Positions 37,101-45,585 of a stretch of 64,000 bases of DNA are shown here, piece by piece. Position 1 is the stretch's first letter, and every line of letters starts with the position of its first letter. The stretch is from Nakamurella sp. PAMC28650. Lineage in GTDB: Bacteria > Actinomycetota > Actinomycetes > Mycobacteriales > Nakamurellaceae. Where the stretch lies: positions 434,001 through 498,000 of the forward strand of contig NZ_CP060298.1 of NCBI RefSeq assembly GCF_014303395.1, read 5' to 3'. The notes beneath the pieces were generated by a model. That model had not been told where the DNA came from and ran no database searches. It saw only the letters and a program-made list of their open reading frames with translations. The position numbers and the translations under genes are program-made.

Positions 37101-39564
37101 CCGTGGTGCCGGCGTTGGCCACTGTCACCCCGGACGCCGGGACAGTGTTGGCGCCGATGGTCACCGAGGTCGCACCGGATACGAAGTCGGAACCGGTGAT
37201 GGTGACCTGGGTGTTACCGGTGACCGGACCGGACGTCGGTGCCAGACTCGCCGCGCCGGGCGCGGTGAGGTAGGTGTAGCTCAGCGGCGAGGTGGCGCCA
37301 CCGGAGGTGGTGGCCACCACATCGGTGACCAGACCCGCTGCATGCGGCGGTGTCGGGAACGATGCCGTCGTGCCGGTGCCGGTGCCGTTGACCGTGACCA
37401 GGGCCGCCGGAACGTTCTGGCCGCCGATGGTCACCGTCGTGTCGCCGCTGACGAACCCGGTGCCGGTGATGGTGACCGGAGTGTTGCCGCCGACCGGACC
37501 GGATGTCGGCGACAGGCTCGTCGCCGCCGGGACGGGCAGGTAGGTGAAGCTCAGCGCCGGAGTGCTGGCGCCACCCGCCGTGGTCACCACCACGTCGTTG
37601 ACCTGACCCGCCACCGGGTGAGCCGGGGTGGCGAAGGTCGCCGAAGTGCCGGTGCCGTTGACCGTCACGCCCGTTGCCGGGACGGTGTTGCCACCGATCG
37701 TCACCGTTGTGGCGCCGGAGACGAAACCGGAACCGACGATGGTCACCTGGGTGCCACCCGAGACCGGACCGGACTGCGGCGACAAGCTCGCCGCCGTCGG
37801 GATGGGCAGGTAGGTGAACCCGAGCGGCGTGGTGGTCGAACCACCGGCCGTCGTGGCCACGACGGACACCAGACCCGGAAGGAGTGCGCCAGGCGTGGTG
37901 AAGGTCGCGGTGGTCCCAGCGGTGTTCACCGCCACCTGGCCGGCCGGGACCGTGTTGAGACCGATCTTCACGGACGTCGCACCGGACACGAAGCCGGTCC
38001 CCGTGATGGTCACCGAGGTCCCGCCGCCGACCGGACCGGACGTCGGAGCCAGGCTCGTGGCGCCGGGGATGTTCAGGTACGTGTAGATCAGCGGCGGGGC
38101 GCTCGGTCCACCCGCCGTCGTCACCACCACGCCGACCGGGCCGGCCAACGGGTAGCTCGGGGTGGCGAAGGTAGCCACCGTGCCGTTGCCGCCGACACCC
38201 ACCAGGGTCGGCGGGATCAGGATGCCGCCGATGGTCACCGTCGTGGCACCGGCCACGAACCCGGAACCGTTGATGGTCACCAGCGTGTTACCGGAGAGCG
38301 GACCGGAGGTCGGCGACAAATTGGTCGCCCCCGGGATCGGCAGGTAGGTGAAGCTCAGCGCAGGCGTGCTGGTGCCGCCCGCCGTGTTGACGACCACGTC
38401 GGTGACCGTGCCCGTGGCATGGCCGGGGGTGGGGAAGGTGGCCGTGGTGCCGTTGCCGTTCACCTGGACGCTCGCCGCCGGCACCGTCTGGCCGCCGATG
38501 AACACTGACGTCGCCCCGGACACGAAGCCGGAACCGGTGATCACCACCTGGGTCCCGCCGAGTACCGGACCGGAGTCCGGCGACAGGCCGGACGCGGTCG
38601 GGATGGGGAGGTAGTTGAAACCGAGCGGCGGGGTGGTCGAGCCGCCCGCCGTCGTGGCCACCACGTCGACGAGGCCCGGCACCGCTACTGCCGGTGTGAA
38701 GAACGTGGCCGTGGTGCCACCGCCGGCGACGGTGACCTGACCGACCGGGATGGTGATGGCGCCGATCTGCACCGATGTCGCACCGTCCACGAAGCCGGTA
38801 CCGGTGATGGTCACGTGGGTGCCACCGGACAACGGACCGGACGTGGGCGCCAGACTCGTCGCCCCCGGGATGTTGAGGTAAGTGAAGGACAGGGCGGGAG
38901 TGCTCGGACCGCCTGCGGTCGTCACCACGACGCCGACCGTGCCCGCTGCACCGACTGCGGGGGTGGCGAACAGAGCGGTCGTGCCGCTACCGCCGACCGT
39001 GACCTTGTTCGCCGGCACCGTGATGCCGCCGATGGTCACCGTGGTGGCACCCGGCACGAAGTTGCTGCCGATGATCGTCACCGGGGTGTTGCCGGCGATC
39101 GGGCCGGACGTCGGGGACAAACTCGTCGCCGTCGGGATGGCCAGGTAGGTGAAGCTCAGCCCCGGAGTGCTGGTGCCGCCCGCCGTGGTGACCGCCACGT
39201 CGTTGACCTGGCCGGCCACCGCATCAGCCGGAGTGTTGAAGGTTGCCGTGGTGCCCAGACCGTTGACGGCGACACCGCTCGCTATCACCGTGTTCCCGCC
39301 GATGGTCACCGTGGTGGCACCGGGCACGAACCCGGTACCGACGATGGTCACCGAGGTGTTACCGGCGACCGGACCTGACGTCGGCGACAGCGTCGTCGTC
39401 GTCGGGACGTCGAGGTAGGTGTAGGCCATGGGCACCGTGTCCTGGCCGCCGACCGTCGAGGCGACCACGGAGACCAGACCAGCTGCGTAGCCGGGAGTGG
39501 AGAAGCTGGCCGTGGTGCCGCCGAGGTTGACGGTCACCGCCCCGGCCCGGGACCGTGTTGCCAC
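34171..39564 (-). CDS. Giant TIG-repeat surface protein, 3' part after frameshift
   Basis: About 1790 residues in this frame. It carries the end of TIG repeat 11 and repeats 12-25, each of about 88 residues with a pattern such as SPTSGP...VTITGTGF...TVTIGG...TTATFTTP. A C-terminal region follows with three about-110-residue repeats marked by RVLDTR or RILDTR, a YP-P-SSLNF segment and a DVSGYF or DIQGYF end. Those C-terminal repeats recur on actinobacterial secreted proteins. There is no LPXTG. The apparent start at 39564 has no ribosome site and begins mid-repeat. This part therefore should belong to the same protein as the gene piece to its right, split by one extra base near 39546-39551. 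Confidence 0.85.
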   Translation of the reverse strand: MATRSRAGAVTVNLGGTTASFSTPGYAAGLVSVVASTVGGQDTVPMAYTYLDVPTTTTLSPTSGPVAGNTSVTIVGTGFVPGATTVTIGGNTVIASGVAVNGLGTTATFNTPADAVAGQVNDVAVTTAGGTSTPGLSFTYLAIPTATSLSPTSGPIAGNTPVTIIGSNFVPGATTVTIGGITVPANKVTVGGSGTTALFATPAVGAAGTVGVVVTTAGGPSTPALSFTYLNIPGATSLAPTSGPLSGGTHVTITGTGFVDGATSVQIGAITIPVGQVTVAGGGTTATFFTPAVAVPGLVDVVATTAGGSTTPPLGFNYLPIPTASGLSPDSGPVLGGTQVVITGSGFVSGATSVFIGGQTVPAASVQVNGNGTTATFPTPGHATGTVTDVVVNTAGGTSTPALSFTYLPIPGATNLSPTSGPLSGNTLVTINGSGFVAGATTVTIGGILIPPTLVGVGGNGTVATFATPSYPLAGPVGVVVTTAGGPSAPPLIYTYLNIPGATSLAPTSGPVGGGTSVTITGTGFVSGATSVKIGLNTVPAGQVAVNTAGTTATFTTPGALLPGLVSVVATTAGGSTTTPLGFTYLPIPTAASLSPQSGPVSGGTQVTIVGSGFVSGATTVTIGGNTVPATGVTVNGTGTSATFATPAHPVAGQVNDVVVTTAGGASTPALSFTYLPVPAATSLSPTSGPVGGNTPVTITGTGFVSGDTTVTIGGQNVPAALVTVNGTGTGTTASFPTPPHAAGLVTDVVATTSGGATSPLSYTYLTAPGAASLAPTSGPVTGNTQVTITGSDFVSGATSVTIGANTVPASGVTVANAGTTATFSTPGVSAPGLVSVVATTAGGSTTTPLGFTYFSVPTTTSLSPGSGPVLGGTSVTVVGTGFVPGATSVTIGGATVPTTGVTVNGAGTTATFTTPGHAVGTVNDVAVTTAGGISTPGLNFSYLPIPTAATISPPVGPVTGNTQVTITGTGFVPGATTVTIGANVVPATGVTITNGGATATFLTPAHPISGVVTDVVVTTGGGSSAPPLSFNYVGVPTAASLMPTSGPVAGGNTLVITGTGFVPGGTTVLIGGNTVPSTQVAVGNGGTTASFPAPAHAAGLVSDIAVTTVAGTSSPALAYTYLAVPTTVGPLSPVRGPASGGTVVTVSGTGSVPGATTVTIGGIVVGPGGVTVNSAGTSATFTTPAHGPGGVGVTVTTGGGTSAPALPFTYDRLAAASLSPDHGPAGGNTSVTITGTGFVPGLTSVTIGGVAIPAGLVAVNTIGTTATFTTPAHAPAGVLVTVTTPLGGTSNPLGYLYEPVALPGTSCVITGINPATGLDAATVTVLANVGINTQLVPSLFSVLVGSSTAGQPTQVTPLAGGFLEVSTSVPVAVGTTAVSYRLAPQRAGVYSPVTGAQIPCTAITPIQAAAGAYHPLAPYRVLDTRSGRGASQPIGPGGTLTIRVRGVGGVPALGQPLGKGVATVMLNVTTTDSSQVGYLTIYPGGTRPNASSINFPARSTVANLVAAAVASDGTVSIYNGSTGVTDVVADIQGYFSDGPTVAPGSFVPLSPARVLDTATGTGAPKAAVQSRKSITVKVTGVGGVPSTNVAAVTLNMIVAQATGLGYITVYPSDPKPFVSSLNFYKGDTDANLVIVPVAPDGTVTIYNGSTGSARLIADVSGYFRGGTAVLDGEFVPVSPGRILDTRVGNNVNGKVAAHSAIAPTVLGRNRIPAIGVSAIVSNLTVTSTVGPGFITAYPGNPLPLASNLNFVAHRDRPNAVIGRVGTDGKIRLYNGAAGPVDLVMDVSGYFINNPAR

Positions 39565-42500
39565 CGATGTTCACCGATGTCTGACCGTTCACGAAACCGG
39601 TCCCGGTGATGGTCACCGGTGTGCCACCGAGCACCGGACCCGACGTCGGTGCCAACGTCGCCGCACCGGCGGTGTTGTTGTAGGTGTAGGCCGCCGTCAG
39701 GGTGCTGGCTCCACCCGGAGTGGTCACGGTCACGTCGACCGCACCCAGGGCATGGGGCGGAGTGGCGAACGAAGCTGTCGTGCCGCCGTTGCCCACCGTG
39801 ACATTGCCGGCGGGAACGACGTTTCCGCCGATGGTCACCGTCGTGGCACCGACGACGAAATTGGTACCGGTGATGGTCACCGGGGTATTACCGGCGGTCA
39901 GGCCCGACGTCGGCGTCAGACTCGTCGCCGTCGGGGCCGGCAGGTAGTCGAATGGCAGCGGCGGGGTGCTCGTGCCGCCCGGGGTCTGCACCGTGATGTC
40001 GGCCGGGCCGGCCGGATGCGACGGGGTGGTGAAGGTCAGGCTGGTGGGGCTGCTCACCGTTCCGACGTACGGCACGCTGTCCACCAGCACGAGCGTGTTA
40101 CCCGTCACGAACCCGGTCCCCGTGACCGTCACCGTCGTGTTGCCGGCGACGGGGCCGCTGTCGGGCGAGAGCTTCGCTGTGGTCGGGACGTCGAGGAACG
40201 TGAAGTTGCTCGGCCCACTCTTCCCGGCCGCGGTCTGCACCGTGACCTGGACCTGTGCGGCGGGGTGCGAGTTGGTGGTGAACGTCAGGGTGGTGTCCGT
40301 GGTGGCGTCCGCCGGTTGATTGACACCGTCGACGTTGACGCTGGTGGCACCCTGGACGAACCCGGTACCGGTCACGGTGACCAGGGTGCCGCCGGCCACC
40401 GGCCCGAAGTTCGGGCTCAGACCGCCGATGGTGGAGATCGTCGGGGGGCCGTAGGTGAAGGGCAACGGACCGCTGACACCGCCGCTGGTGGTCACGGTGA
40501 CCGGAACCAGGCCTCCGGCGTGCGGCGGGGTGAAGAACTGCAGAGTGGTGTCGTTGACGACGTTGGCCGGCACGGTGGTCCCGCCCACGGTGACGGTGGC
40601 GGCCGGCGAGAAGCCGGTACCGGTGACGGTCACCAAGGTGCCGCCCGCGTCAGGGCCGAAGTCGGGCGTCAGCGCGGTGATGGTCGGGACGCCCTGGAAC
40701 GTGTAGATCTGCGGTCCACTGGTGCCGCCCGGGGTGGTGACCGTGACCGGTACCGCGCCCGCCGCATGGGCCTTCGTGACGAAGGTCAGCTGCGTGGTGC
40801 TGGTGGCGGTAGCCGGCTGGCTCTGGCCGTCGACGTTCACCGTCGTGTTGCCGATGACGAAACCGGTGCCGGTCACGGTGACGGTCGTCAGTCCGGTGGC
40901 CGGGCCGTGATCTGGCGACAAGCCGTTCACCGCAAGGATCGTCGGACCGTCGAAAAACGTGAAAGTCTGCGGCGCGCTCGTGCCGGCGGCCGTCTGGGCC
41001 GTCACATCGACCGGCCCGGCGGAGTGGGGAAGCGTGGTGAACGTCAGATGCGTGGTGCTGGTCGCAGCGGCGGCCTGGTTCTGACCGTCGACGTTGACCG
41101 TCGTCGCTCCCGGAACGAAGCCGGTACCCGTGACGGTGACCTGCGTGCCGCCGGCCGACGGACCCTGGTTCGGGGACAACCCGGTGATGTTGATGGTCGG
41201 CGGGCCGAAGGTGAAGGGCAACGGGCCGCTGGTGCCGCCGCTGGTGGTCACCGTGACGAGAGCCTGGCCGCCGGCATGCTGCGGGGTGGTGAACTGCACG
41301 GTGGTGTCGCTGACGAAGGTGGTGGGCTGCGTGACTCCGTCCAGATTGACGGTCGCACTCGGCGCGAAGCCGGAACCCGTCACCGTGACCACCGTGCCGC
41401 CTGAGTCGGGCCCGGTGTTGGGCGTCAGCGCGGTGAGGGTCGGGACACCCTGGAAGGTGAAGGTCTGCGGCGCGCTGGTGAGGCCGGCGGTGGTGACCGT
41501 GACCGGGACCCCGCCCGCCGCATGGGGGTCGGTGACGAAGGTCAGGGTGGTGGGGCTGGTCACGGTCGCCGACTGGCCGACTCCATCGACGTCGACTGTC
41601 GTGCTGCCCGCCACGAACCCGGTTCCGGTCACGGTGACGGTGGTGTTCCCGCCGGCCGGACCGTAGTTGGGTGACAGCCCGTTCACCGCAATCGTCGGCG
41701 GATCGACGAAGGTGTAGGTCTGGGCGGGAGTGCTGGTGCCGCCGTTGGTCTGCACCGTGACCGGAACCGGGCCGGCCGGGTGCGACTTGGTGACGAAGGT
41801 CAGGGTCGTTGCGCTGGTGGCGGTCGCGCTCTGGTTGACCCCGCCGACGTTGACCGTCGTGCCACCGACGACGAAGCCTGTGCCGGTGACGGTGGTACCG
41901 CCGGCCGACGAGCCCTGGTTGGGGGAAAGTCCGTTCGTGGCGATCGTCGGCGGGCCGAAGGTGAACGGCAGCGGGGCACTGGTGCCACCGGCCGTGCTCG
42001 CCGTGACCGGGACCTGACCGCCGGCGTGGGCCGGGGTGGTGAAGGTCAACGTGGTAGGACTGATGACGTTGGCGGACAGGGGGTTTCCGTCGACATTAAC
42101 CGTGGTGGCGCCGGTGAGGAAACCGGTGCCGGTCACCGTCACGGTGGTGCCGCCGGTGAGTGGGCCGTGATCAGGCGCCAGGCTCGTCGCGGTCGGTGCA
42201 GGTGGGCCGGCGTTCGGCCCGACGCTCGCACTGGCCAGCGTGACGACGGCCGCGTTGCCTGCGGGTACGACGCCGATCGACAGGGCGGCCTTGCTGTAGG
42301 TCGGAGCCGTGTTCGGTAGCGCGGGTTCCACGTTGCCGGTCAGCGTGACGAGGCCGGTGAGGGCGGTGGCCAGCGGGGTGATCACGTTGGCGCCGAGCCC
42401 GGAGACGATCGGGTTGAGACCGTTGGTGAGAGCCGTGAGAACGGGGTTCAACAGGCCGGTGCTGATCGGCAGGCCGGCTACCTTGATCTGACCGAGCCGC

Positions 42501-43525
42501 GCGGTCAGCGTCTCGACGAACCCACCGGGGCCGGTGAGCGCCTTGGTGATGGCGGGCAGCAGCTGCGTGGTCAGCGCGGCGGTGATCGCCGGCGTCAGGT
42601 TGGTGTTCGGGGCCAGCGTGTCGAGGTTGAGGCCGGTGATCTTGCGGATGTCGATGTGCACCGCACCGGTCTGCAGGTTGGCGGTGATCGAGCCGTCGGC
42701 GGAGGTGATGGTGGTCAGCGGCGCCAGCAGTTCTGACGCGGTCGGCACGTTCGACACCAGCGGAATCGCGTTGAGGGTACCCAGCGCCGTTCCGACCAGG
42801 GAGTTGACCTGGGTGTAGATGCCGGCGACCAGCGGGCTGGTGACGTCAAGGCTGAGCGAACCGATCTTGTAGGTACCGCTCTGCGTGCCCGTCGCGGTCT
42901 CGTTGGCCGAGGCCGCCACTGCACCGACGTTGACGACGGCCGATGACAGGGCCGTCTTCAGGGCCGGGGTGGCGGCGATGACCGAGGCCAGGTTCAGGGT
43001 GGCGTCCGCCGGGGCGACCCCCGGATTGGCGCTCCCGTTCGCGCCGATCTGGATGGCACCGGAGTTGTCGACCGCGCCGGAGGATGCGTACGAGCTGCCG
43101 GCGGTCGCGGCCGTGGCGTACTGGTTGACCGCGCCCAGGGTGAGGATTCCGGGGTTGGCGCCGGTGCCCAGCAGATTGATGCCACCGCCGAGACCCACCG
43201 TCACCGAGTTCAGCGCGGTCGCCGAGAGGGGAACGTCGTTAGTGGTGTCCGGCGGGGCCGAGGCCGTCGCCGGCGCCACCGAGGCGAGATTCGCGAGATT
43301 ACCGGCCCCCACGGTGCCGGAGAGGAATTGACCCTGCGACTGCGCGGCGGGGGGAGGTGCGGCGGAGGCGATTCCCCCGGAGACGAACACGGTGCCGGCG
43401 ACCAACACCACGGTCACGGTGGCCGAAAGAATACGACGTCCTCGCAGGCGCCATCCTTTTCGGTGCATCACCCCGAACGCCGACTGTGAAACAAAGCGTC
43501 CCGAAGTTGCCTGCGCATGCGCCAT
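39359..43525 (-). CDS. Giant choice-of-anchor G / TIG-repeat secreted protein, 5' part
   Basis: 1388 residues up to a premature stop; about 1325 are in the correct frame. An arginine-rich N-terminus is followed by a signal peptide ending GGIASAAPPP. Next comes a domain of about 430 residues starting QGQFLSGTVGAGNLANLAS, the choice-of-anchor G N-terminal type. Ten complete TIG/IPT repeats and half of the eleventh follow. After NIGGNTVPG the frame turns to arginine-rich nonsense and stops. Deleting one base of the CCCGGG run restores VPAGAVTVNLGGTTASF and joins the next part. The intact protein would be about 3100 residues. The ATG at 43525 follows GGGAG. An inner ATG at 43468 is possible. Adhesion or envelope structure is the likely role. 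Confidence 0.87.
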   Translation of the reverse strand: MAHAQATSGRFVSQSAFGVMHRKGWRLRGRRILSATVTVVLVAGTVFVSGGIASAAPPPAAQSQGQFLSGTVGAGNLANLASVAPATASAPPDTTNDVPLSATALNSVTVGLGGGINLLGTGANPGILTLGAVNQYATAATAGSSYASSGAVDNSGAIQIGANGSANPGVAPADATLNLASVIAATPALKTALSSAVVNVGAVAASANETATGTQSGTYKIGSLSLDVTSPLVAGIYTQVNSLVGTALGTLNAIPLVSNVPTASELLAPLTTITSADGSITANLQTGAVHIDIRKITGLNLDTLAPNTNLTPAITAALTTQLLPAITKALTGPGGFVETLTARLGQIKVAGLPISTGLLNPVLTALTNGLNPIVSGLGANVITPLATALTGLVTLTGNVEPALPNTAPTYSKAALSIGVVPAGNAAVVTLASASVGPNAGPPAPTATSLAPDHGPLTGGTTVTVTGTGFLTGATTVNVDGNPLSANVISPTTLTFTTPAHAGGQVPVTASTAGGTSAPLPFTFGPPTIATNGLSPNQGSSAGGTTVTGTGFVVGGTTVNVGGVNQSATATSATTLTFVTKSHPAGPVPVTVQTNGGTSTPAQTYTFVDPPTIAVNGLSPNYGPAGGNTTVTVTGTGFVAGSTTVDVDGVGQSATVTSPTTLTFVTDPHAAGGVPVTVTTAGLTSAPQTFTFQGVPTLTALTPNTGPDSGGTVVTVTGSGFAPSATVNLDGVTQPTTFVSDTTVQFTTPQHAGGQALVTVTTSGGTSGPLPFTFGPPTINITGLSPNQGPSAGGTQVTVTGTGFVPGATTVNVDGQNQAAAATSTTHLTFTTLPHSAGPVDVTAQTAAGTSAPQTFTFFDGPTILAVNGLSPDHGPATGLTTVTVTGTGFVIGNTTVNVDGQSQPATATSTTQLTFVTKAHAAGAVPVTVTTPGGTSGPQIYTFQGVPTITALTPDFGPDAGGTLVTVTGTGFSPAATVTVGGTTVPANVVNDTTLQFFTPPHAGGLVPVTVTTSGGVSGPLPFTYGPPTISTIGGLSPNFGPVAGGTLVTVTGTGFVQGATSVNVDGVNQPADATTDTTLTFTTNSHPAAQVQVTVQTAAGKSGPSNFTFLDVPTTAKLSPDSGPVAGNTTVTVTGTGFVTGNTLVLVDSVPYVGTVSSPTSLTFTTPSHPAGPADITVQTPGGTSTPPLPFDYLPAPTATSLTPTSGLTAGNTPVTITGTNFVVGATTVTIGGNVVPAGNVTVGNGGTTASFATPPHALGAVDVTVTTPGGASTLTAAYTYNNTAGAATLAPTSGPVLGGTPVTITGTGFVNGQTSVNIGGNTVPGRGGDRQPRRHHGQLLHSRLRSWSGLRGRLDGRRPGHGAHGLHLPRRPDDDDAVADVRSGRR

Positions 43526-44016
43526 TTTTCTACTCCCGTACCGGCTGAGCCACCACAGGTCCGTCGGATGCTTCCAACGGTCCCCTGTTCGCGACCCTAC
43601 GGACATACACGGCACGCGCAACCAGGCTGATGATCATGAACTTTCCGGTGATCGTCACGCGAGGAACTCGGTACTACTGTTGTGCCGCAATGCTTATCGT
43701 CGTCCTCACTGGCGGACGGCCCGACTCCGATCGTCAGCGCCGAGCCGACAGACAACTCCTTCTCCACCAGAACCACCTGTTGGGGAAATGCCACTCACGC
43801 AAAGTAACCCCAAGAATTGTTCAACAATCGGCCGGCCGCCGCAGACCCCCGTAAGGCGGGTTTGCGCACCTGGGGATCCACACAACGACGGTCGCAGACC
43901 CGGATGGCTGCCGATGGAACGTCACACCACGGGATATTTCATCCCCGGCGTGAACAATGGGTGATCAATGGGCCATCAATGCAGAGGCGGCCGCCGAGCA
44001 CGGGACCGGCCGATCT
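43526..44016. other. 490-bp upstream region of the giant protein gene
   Basis: No gene. It holds a 9-bp stem hairpin at 43840-43866, perhaps ending the aldehyde dehydrogenase transcript, and the palindrome ATTGTTCAACAAT at 43816-43828, a possible regulator site. No known riboswitch was recognised. Confidence 0.45.
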
Positions 44017-45525
44017 TCAGCTGTAAGAAATGCCGAAGACGGTTCGGTGCCACGGCTTGCGCGCAACACCCGTGCGATCCATGGCCACATGCTTGATCTG
44101 CAGATATTCATGCAGGGCGTAGACGCTCATGTCCTTGCCGAAGCCGGACGACCGATATCCGCCGTGCGGCATCTCGGAGAAGATCGGGATGTGGTCGTTG
44201 ATCCACACAGTGCCGGCCCGGAGTTCGGCACCGGCCCGCAACGCCCGGTGGACGTTGGTGGTCCAGGCCGAGGCTGCGAGCCCGAACGGCGAGTCGTTCG
44301 CCAGGTCGAAGGCTTCGTCGTCGCCGGTGAACGGGAGCACCGTCAGCACCGGGCCGAAGATCTCGTCCTGGACGACCGGGTCGGACTGGACCACGTCCGT
44401 GATCAGGGTGGGGAGGTGCCAGAAGCCGTGGGCGAGCCCCGCGCCGCCTGAGTGACTGCCGGGCAGGCTGCCCGGTTGCAACACCCTCGCGCCGCGGGTC
44501 CGCGCGGCGTGCACCATCTCGGAAACCTTGTCCCGGTGCCGGGCGCTGGACAGCGGCCCGATGTCCGTGGCCGGGTCCATCGGGTCGCCGAGGACGAGAC
44601 CGGCCAGCAGGTCGGCCACCCCGTCGACGAAGGCCCCGAACAGAGATTCATGGACGTACGCGCGGGTGGCGGCGGTGCAGTCCTGGCCCGTGTTGATCAT
44701 CGAGCCCGCCACGGCGCCATGCACTGCGGCCTCCAGGTCGGCGTCGTCGAACACCACGAACGGGGCCTTGCCACCGAGTTCCAGGTGTACCCGGGCGGCA
44801 CGGGCGGAGCAGGCCGCCATCACCTGACGGCCGACCGCGGTCGAGCCGGTGAAGGACACCATGTCGACGTCGGGGTGCGAGACCAGGGTCGCGCCGGCGT
44901 CCGGCCCCGTCCCGCTGACGACGTTGATCACGCCATCCGGGAATCCTGCTGCCGCAGCGGATTCGGCGAACAGGAGCGCCGTCAACGGAGTTATCTCAGA
45001 GGGTTTCAGCACGATGGTGTTGCCGGCCGCGACGGCCGGCAGGATCTTCCATCCGGCCATCTGCAGCGGATAGTTCCAGGGGGCGATCGACCCGATCACC
45101 CCGATCGGTTCACGCCGGATCATCGAGGTGTGGTCGGCGGAGTACTCCCCCGCCGCACTGCCCTCCAGGATCCTGGCCGCACCACCGAAGAAGGCGGTGT
45201 TGTCGATCGTGCCCGGCACGTCGAACCCGGTGGAGAGCTTGATCGGCTTGCCGGTCTGGGAGGTCTCCACCTCGGCGAGTTCGGCCGCCCTGGAACCGAG
45301 CTCGACAGCCAGCCTGGCGAGCAGCCCCGACCGCTCCCCCGGCGTCGTCCTCGACCAGCTCCCAAAGGCCTGTCGGGCGTTGGTGACGGCGTCGTCCACG
45401 TCCGCCGACGTACCCAGCCGGTAGCGGGTGACCTCCCGCCCGGTGGCCGGGTCCAGCACCGGGAAGGCCTCCCCGGAACCGGCCAGGCGCTCGCCGCCGA
45501 TCAGGTTCATCTCCGTGCCCGTCAT
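44017..45525 (-). CDS. Aldehyde dehydrogenase, aminobutyraldehyde type
   Basis: 502 residues. The NAD-binding region has IAPWNYPLQMAGWKILPA and FTGSTAVG. The catalytic Glu is in LELGGKAPF, and the catalytic Cys is in NTGQDCTAATR, the variant common in gamma-aminobutyraldehyde and betaine-aldehyde dehydrogenases. AGGAA lies before the ATG at 45525. It follows the amino acid permease with 60 bp between. The island's aminotransferases and oxidases would supply the aldehyde, giving GABA from putrescine. That assignment is by context. Confidence 0.87.
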   Translation of the reverse strand: MTGTEMNLIGGERLAGSGEAFPVLDPATGREVTRYRLGTSADVDDAVTNARQAFGSWSRTTPGERSGLLARLAVELGSRAAELAEVETSQTGKPIKLSTGFDVPGTIDNTAFFGGAARILEGSAAGEYSADHTSMIRREPIGVIGSIAPWNYPLQMAGWKILPAVAAGNTIVLKPSEITPLTALLFAESAAAAGFPDGVINVVSGTGPDAGATLVSHPDVDMVSFTGSTAVGRQVMAACSARAARVHLELGGKAPFVVFDDADLEAAVHGAVAGSMINTGQDCTAATRAYVHESLFGAFVDGVADLLAGLVLGDPMDPATDIGPLSSARHRDKVSEMVHAARTRGARVLQPGSLPGSHSGGAGLAHGFWHLPTLITDVVQSDPVVQDEIFGPVLTVLPFTGDDEAFDLANDSPFGLAASAWTTNVHRALRAGAELRAGTVWINDHIPIFSEMPHGGYRSSGFGKDMSVYALHEYLQIKHVAMDRTGVARKPWHRTVFGISYS

Positions 45526-45585
45526 CGGAGCGTTCCTGTTCTTCCTGCTGAAGGTCTTCCTGCTGGGGGTCGCTGATTCCCGGGG

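Noticed and set aside
35743-41404. Several long plus-strand frames opposite the giant repeat gene
   Set aside because: Arginine/glycine-rich, repeat every 264 bp with the TIG units, and have no ribosome sites: mirror images of the minus-strand repeats.
34171-43525. Repeat array considered as a CRISPR or satellite
   Set aside because: Units are about 264 bp, coding and diverged; no short direct repeats with unique spacers.
43526-44016. Possible riboswitch (c-di-GMP or c-di-AMP type) before the surface protein gene
   Set aside because: Compared by eye with GEMM and ydaO cores; the conserved bases are absent. Only simple hairpins are visible.
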